Assembly (NCBI GenBank): GCA_003952965.2
Contig: CM025850.1
Location: 5,031,143 to 5,095,142, forward strand
Reading direction: 5' to 3'
Length of the DNA: 64,000 bases
From: Morella rubra
Taxonomy: Eukaryota; Streptophyta; Magnoliopsida; Fagales; Myricaceae
A program made the position numbers and the translations under genes. Each line of letters opens with the position of its first letter. The first letter of the stretch is position 1. Of this stretch, positions 59,395 to 64,000 are shown one piece after another. The notes beneath the pieces were generated by a model that worked only from the letters and a program-made list of their open reading frames with translations, did not search any database and was not told the origin of the DNA.

Positions 59395-61332
59395 TAGTAC
59401 GCTCTGTTTCAGCAAATAACCATAGTTAGCAGTTTAAGACAATGAAATGCATGTAATAGAACTCAGCCACACAAGTTTACGCCCCCCCACCCCCACCAGC
59501 CGGCGACTGGAAGAACTGCTTCTTTTTTTTTTTTTTTTCCAGGGAACTGACAAACCCAAATATGCCAATGATCAAACCCCATTGCTTAAAGATAAATTTA
59601 ACAGAAAAGAAAAAGATAACGGCACCAGGGAAAGGAGTTGACAGAGCCACCGGCGGGAAGTTCCAGCAGGACTGATCGCCAGGAAAGAGTACAGGGAATA
59701 AGAACAGCCTTTTTCTCCCGAGTTTTTTCAGTTTTGATGCCTATGCTCTAATGACGAGAATACCCATATGCCGAGGCAACAAAGATTCTACAAGTGAGGG
59801 TATTTTAGGACCTCTCTAAACAGGGAGCATAAAACGAAGCCGCTGAACTTTTTCTAAACTAATAAAAATAATATTTTAGTGTTCTCATTTCTCAAAAAGT
59901 TGTAAATTAATAAAATAATATATTTGTGAAAAATAATAGTTAGAGATTATACAGTGAAAAAAATACAAATAAAAATATTTTTGAAAAGCTTTTTCAAATA
60001 AGCTTAAGAATATGTCTAAGGTGTTTGATAAATAACAATGATTTGAATAAAATTTTATATTTATTATAGTAAAAAATAATAATTTAATAAGAATAGAATG
60101 ATTATTTTATTGTTTTTATATTAATTTAAATTAAAATTTTGGCACATAAAAGTCACTTTTACGAGACAGTTAAAAAAAAAACTAAATATACTTTACATCC
60201 TAACTTGCTATACTTTATACTCTTTTTTGTTTAAAATAACTATTCTACCCCTGTATCTGCGATGACAAAACTACTCATATGTTATATGGATTCAGACCAA
60301 TTTTGTCTTAGTTTCTATAATGTCCTTAAATATTAAGACTTTGGCCAAAATGACAATGAATTCTACCAGCACAATTACGTTTAGGCCCTGGCTAAAAAAA
60401 ACTAAGGGATTTCGTTGGCAAATAATCGAAAATCCCATTCAATTTGACGGTCAATCTGGACTTTTCACAAAGACTTCATGGATGAAATGTGTAGAAAAAA
60501 AAAGTGACCCCAAACTTTGGGGGTAAGGAGTATATACTCGAGGAACGACAGCATAGTTTTTAACCGATCATATAAAGTTCCATTCAATCTAATATAAATT
60601 GATCCAATAATTGCTCAACAAGTAGGGAAGGAAGCTCAAAACAGCATTACAAGCCTGAAAAAAGAGAAAAGAGAGATTTCTGTCTTTTATTCGACAAATA
60701 AGCTGTCTATTATAGCTATTGATCAAAGTAATTAGTCATTAATCCAACACACTAATTTGAACAAAAAAAGAAGAAAAAGACTCCAACTTTACTCTGGCAA
60801 AGGTGGCAATTAGAAACCTGACAACCCTGAAAGATTACATGACAAGGACGAGATGGTGGGGGCGAGGAATGAGACAGTGGTGGAGGTGGTTGATGCAATA
60901 TGCAGTGGAGAGCCACTACAATAATGTTTAAGCAGCTGCAGCATGTCTGCTCTACTATACCTGCTTTAGTTCACATCATTTGCGGGTCATGGTATGCTTT
61001 CCAGTTTCCAAATGTAAATAACTTGTGAGGCTGAACAGAGTGCTGGACGCATACAAACTCATTTCGACATCTAGTGTGGTAAAACACCAACAGAGTCAGT
61101 CACAGTCACTTTCCCTCTCTTTTTTTATTTTTTTTGGTAGTGAAGCAAATAACAGAACCCAATTGTTCAAGCTAATAAGTTTCTATCCAAAACAGAAGAC
61201 AAACTTCTATTCAGGGAGAACGAAAATGAATGAACAACATCCTCCCTAACAATGAAACATTGCACAGAAAAAGCCACAATGGCCATAAAAGGAAATAAGC
61301 TCTTCCCCATAAAGACCTTCAACTCGTGACAT
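59395..61332. other. Spacer between the Rpb4-like gene and the CBL gene
   Basis: It holds the promoter of the Rpb4-like gene (near 59400-59700), AT-rich spacer (59850-60250), and the 3' untranslated and downstream region of the CBL gene (below 61332). No further gene is recognised. Confidence 0.45.
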
Positions 61333-63590
<2,258 letters not shown>

Positions 63591-64000
63591 CTATTCATTA
63601 AAATATTCACCAATCAAGTTCCATTGGATGCATGCTTGAAGATCTTTCTTCTTTCTCTTTCTCTTACTATTTTAAGAGACAGTGAAAAAACAAAATCTAA
63701 AGTTGAGGCCTTTTATGAGAAACAAAGCAAATTAAAAGCATCATTAACAAGCTCCTCACCACTTCCAAAATTTTGAGGTAAAAATAATTAGGAGCTGGAA
63801 ACAGTAAGAAAATGTTGTTCGTGGTCTAATCGTCATGGTCCTTGTGAAAGTAGATGTGCACTTCAACTAACATTCATGGCAGGGACGAAGCTAGGTTAGA
63901 GATTTGGAGGGGCTAACTTCATTAAATTGCAATAGAGGGAGGCCAAACTGCAAAAAAGTACAAAAAGCTCTCTAAAAAAATAATTTTTTTTTGCCTAAGA
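63591..64000. other. CBL intron running to the window edge
   Basis: No further CBL exon is recognised here, so this is most simply intron sequence of the CBL gene. The earlier EF-hand exons should lie beyond the window. Confidence 0.5.

Overview
This is nuclear DNA of a flowering plant, almost certainly a eudicot and probably a woody one. The support is GT-AG introns in every gene, AT-rich spacers dense with MITEs, SINEs and LTR fossils, and plant-only genes such as a D-type cyclin with an LxCxE motif, an RGLG ubiquitin ligase, a Pol IV/V subunit and a CBL calcium sensor. Genus and species cannot be read from the sequence. A run of 101 N (16714-16814) marks a scaffold gap.

Layout. 0-6 kb: a SINE, a degraded LRK10/WAK-type receptor exon, one copy of a poly(A) retroposon family, and direct repeats in front of the cyclin. 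6.1-7.2 kb: a CYCD3-like cyclin (+). 7.2-12.9 kb: spacer with two clear MITEs, one holding a nested hAT-like insert. 12.9-13.9 kb: a CACTA-type end with subterminal repeats. 14.8-15.8 kb: a C2-domain gene (-). 16.7 kb: the gap. 16.8-23.6 kb: a second copy of 6.7-12.87 kb. It is very noisy next to the gap and nearly identical to the first copy at its far end, which points to an unmerged contig overlap rather than a true tandem duplication. 23.6-37 kb: AT-rich spacer around a small heavy-metal-associated (HMA) protein gene (+) and an ATP-dependent phosphofructokinase gene (+). 37.2-39.5 kb: a GPI-anchored GH17 beta-1,3-glucanase with an X8 domain (+). 40.1-40.4 kb: a possible small secreted protein (-). 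41-48.3 kb: a block of mobile DNA with a recent poly(A) retroposon (perfect 16-bp target duplication), a broken Ty1/copia fossil and LTR-like remnants. 48.5-51.8 kb: a ten-exon RGLG E3 ligase (-). 53-56.5 kb: a MITE, a second SINE, tandem duplications and a possible organelle-derived insert. 56.5-59.4 kb: a ten-exon Rpb4-family subunit of Pol IV/V type (-). 61.3-63.6 kb: the last three coding exons of a CBL2/CBL3-like calcium sensor (-), which runs off the window.

The genes are unrelated single-copy housekeeping or signalling genes, each with its own promoter. They cover the G1/S switch, calcium and lipid signalling, metal binding, glycolysis, cell-wall callose turnover, ubiquitination, RNA-directed DNA methylation and calcium sensing. 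No operon-like or pathway cluster is present. I found no convincing new molecular system. The observations most worth checking are the suspect duplication around the gap, the small secreted protein gene with a 57-nt frame-neutral intron-like segment, and the poly(A) retroposon and SINE families.
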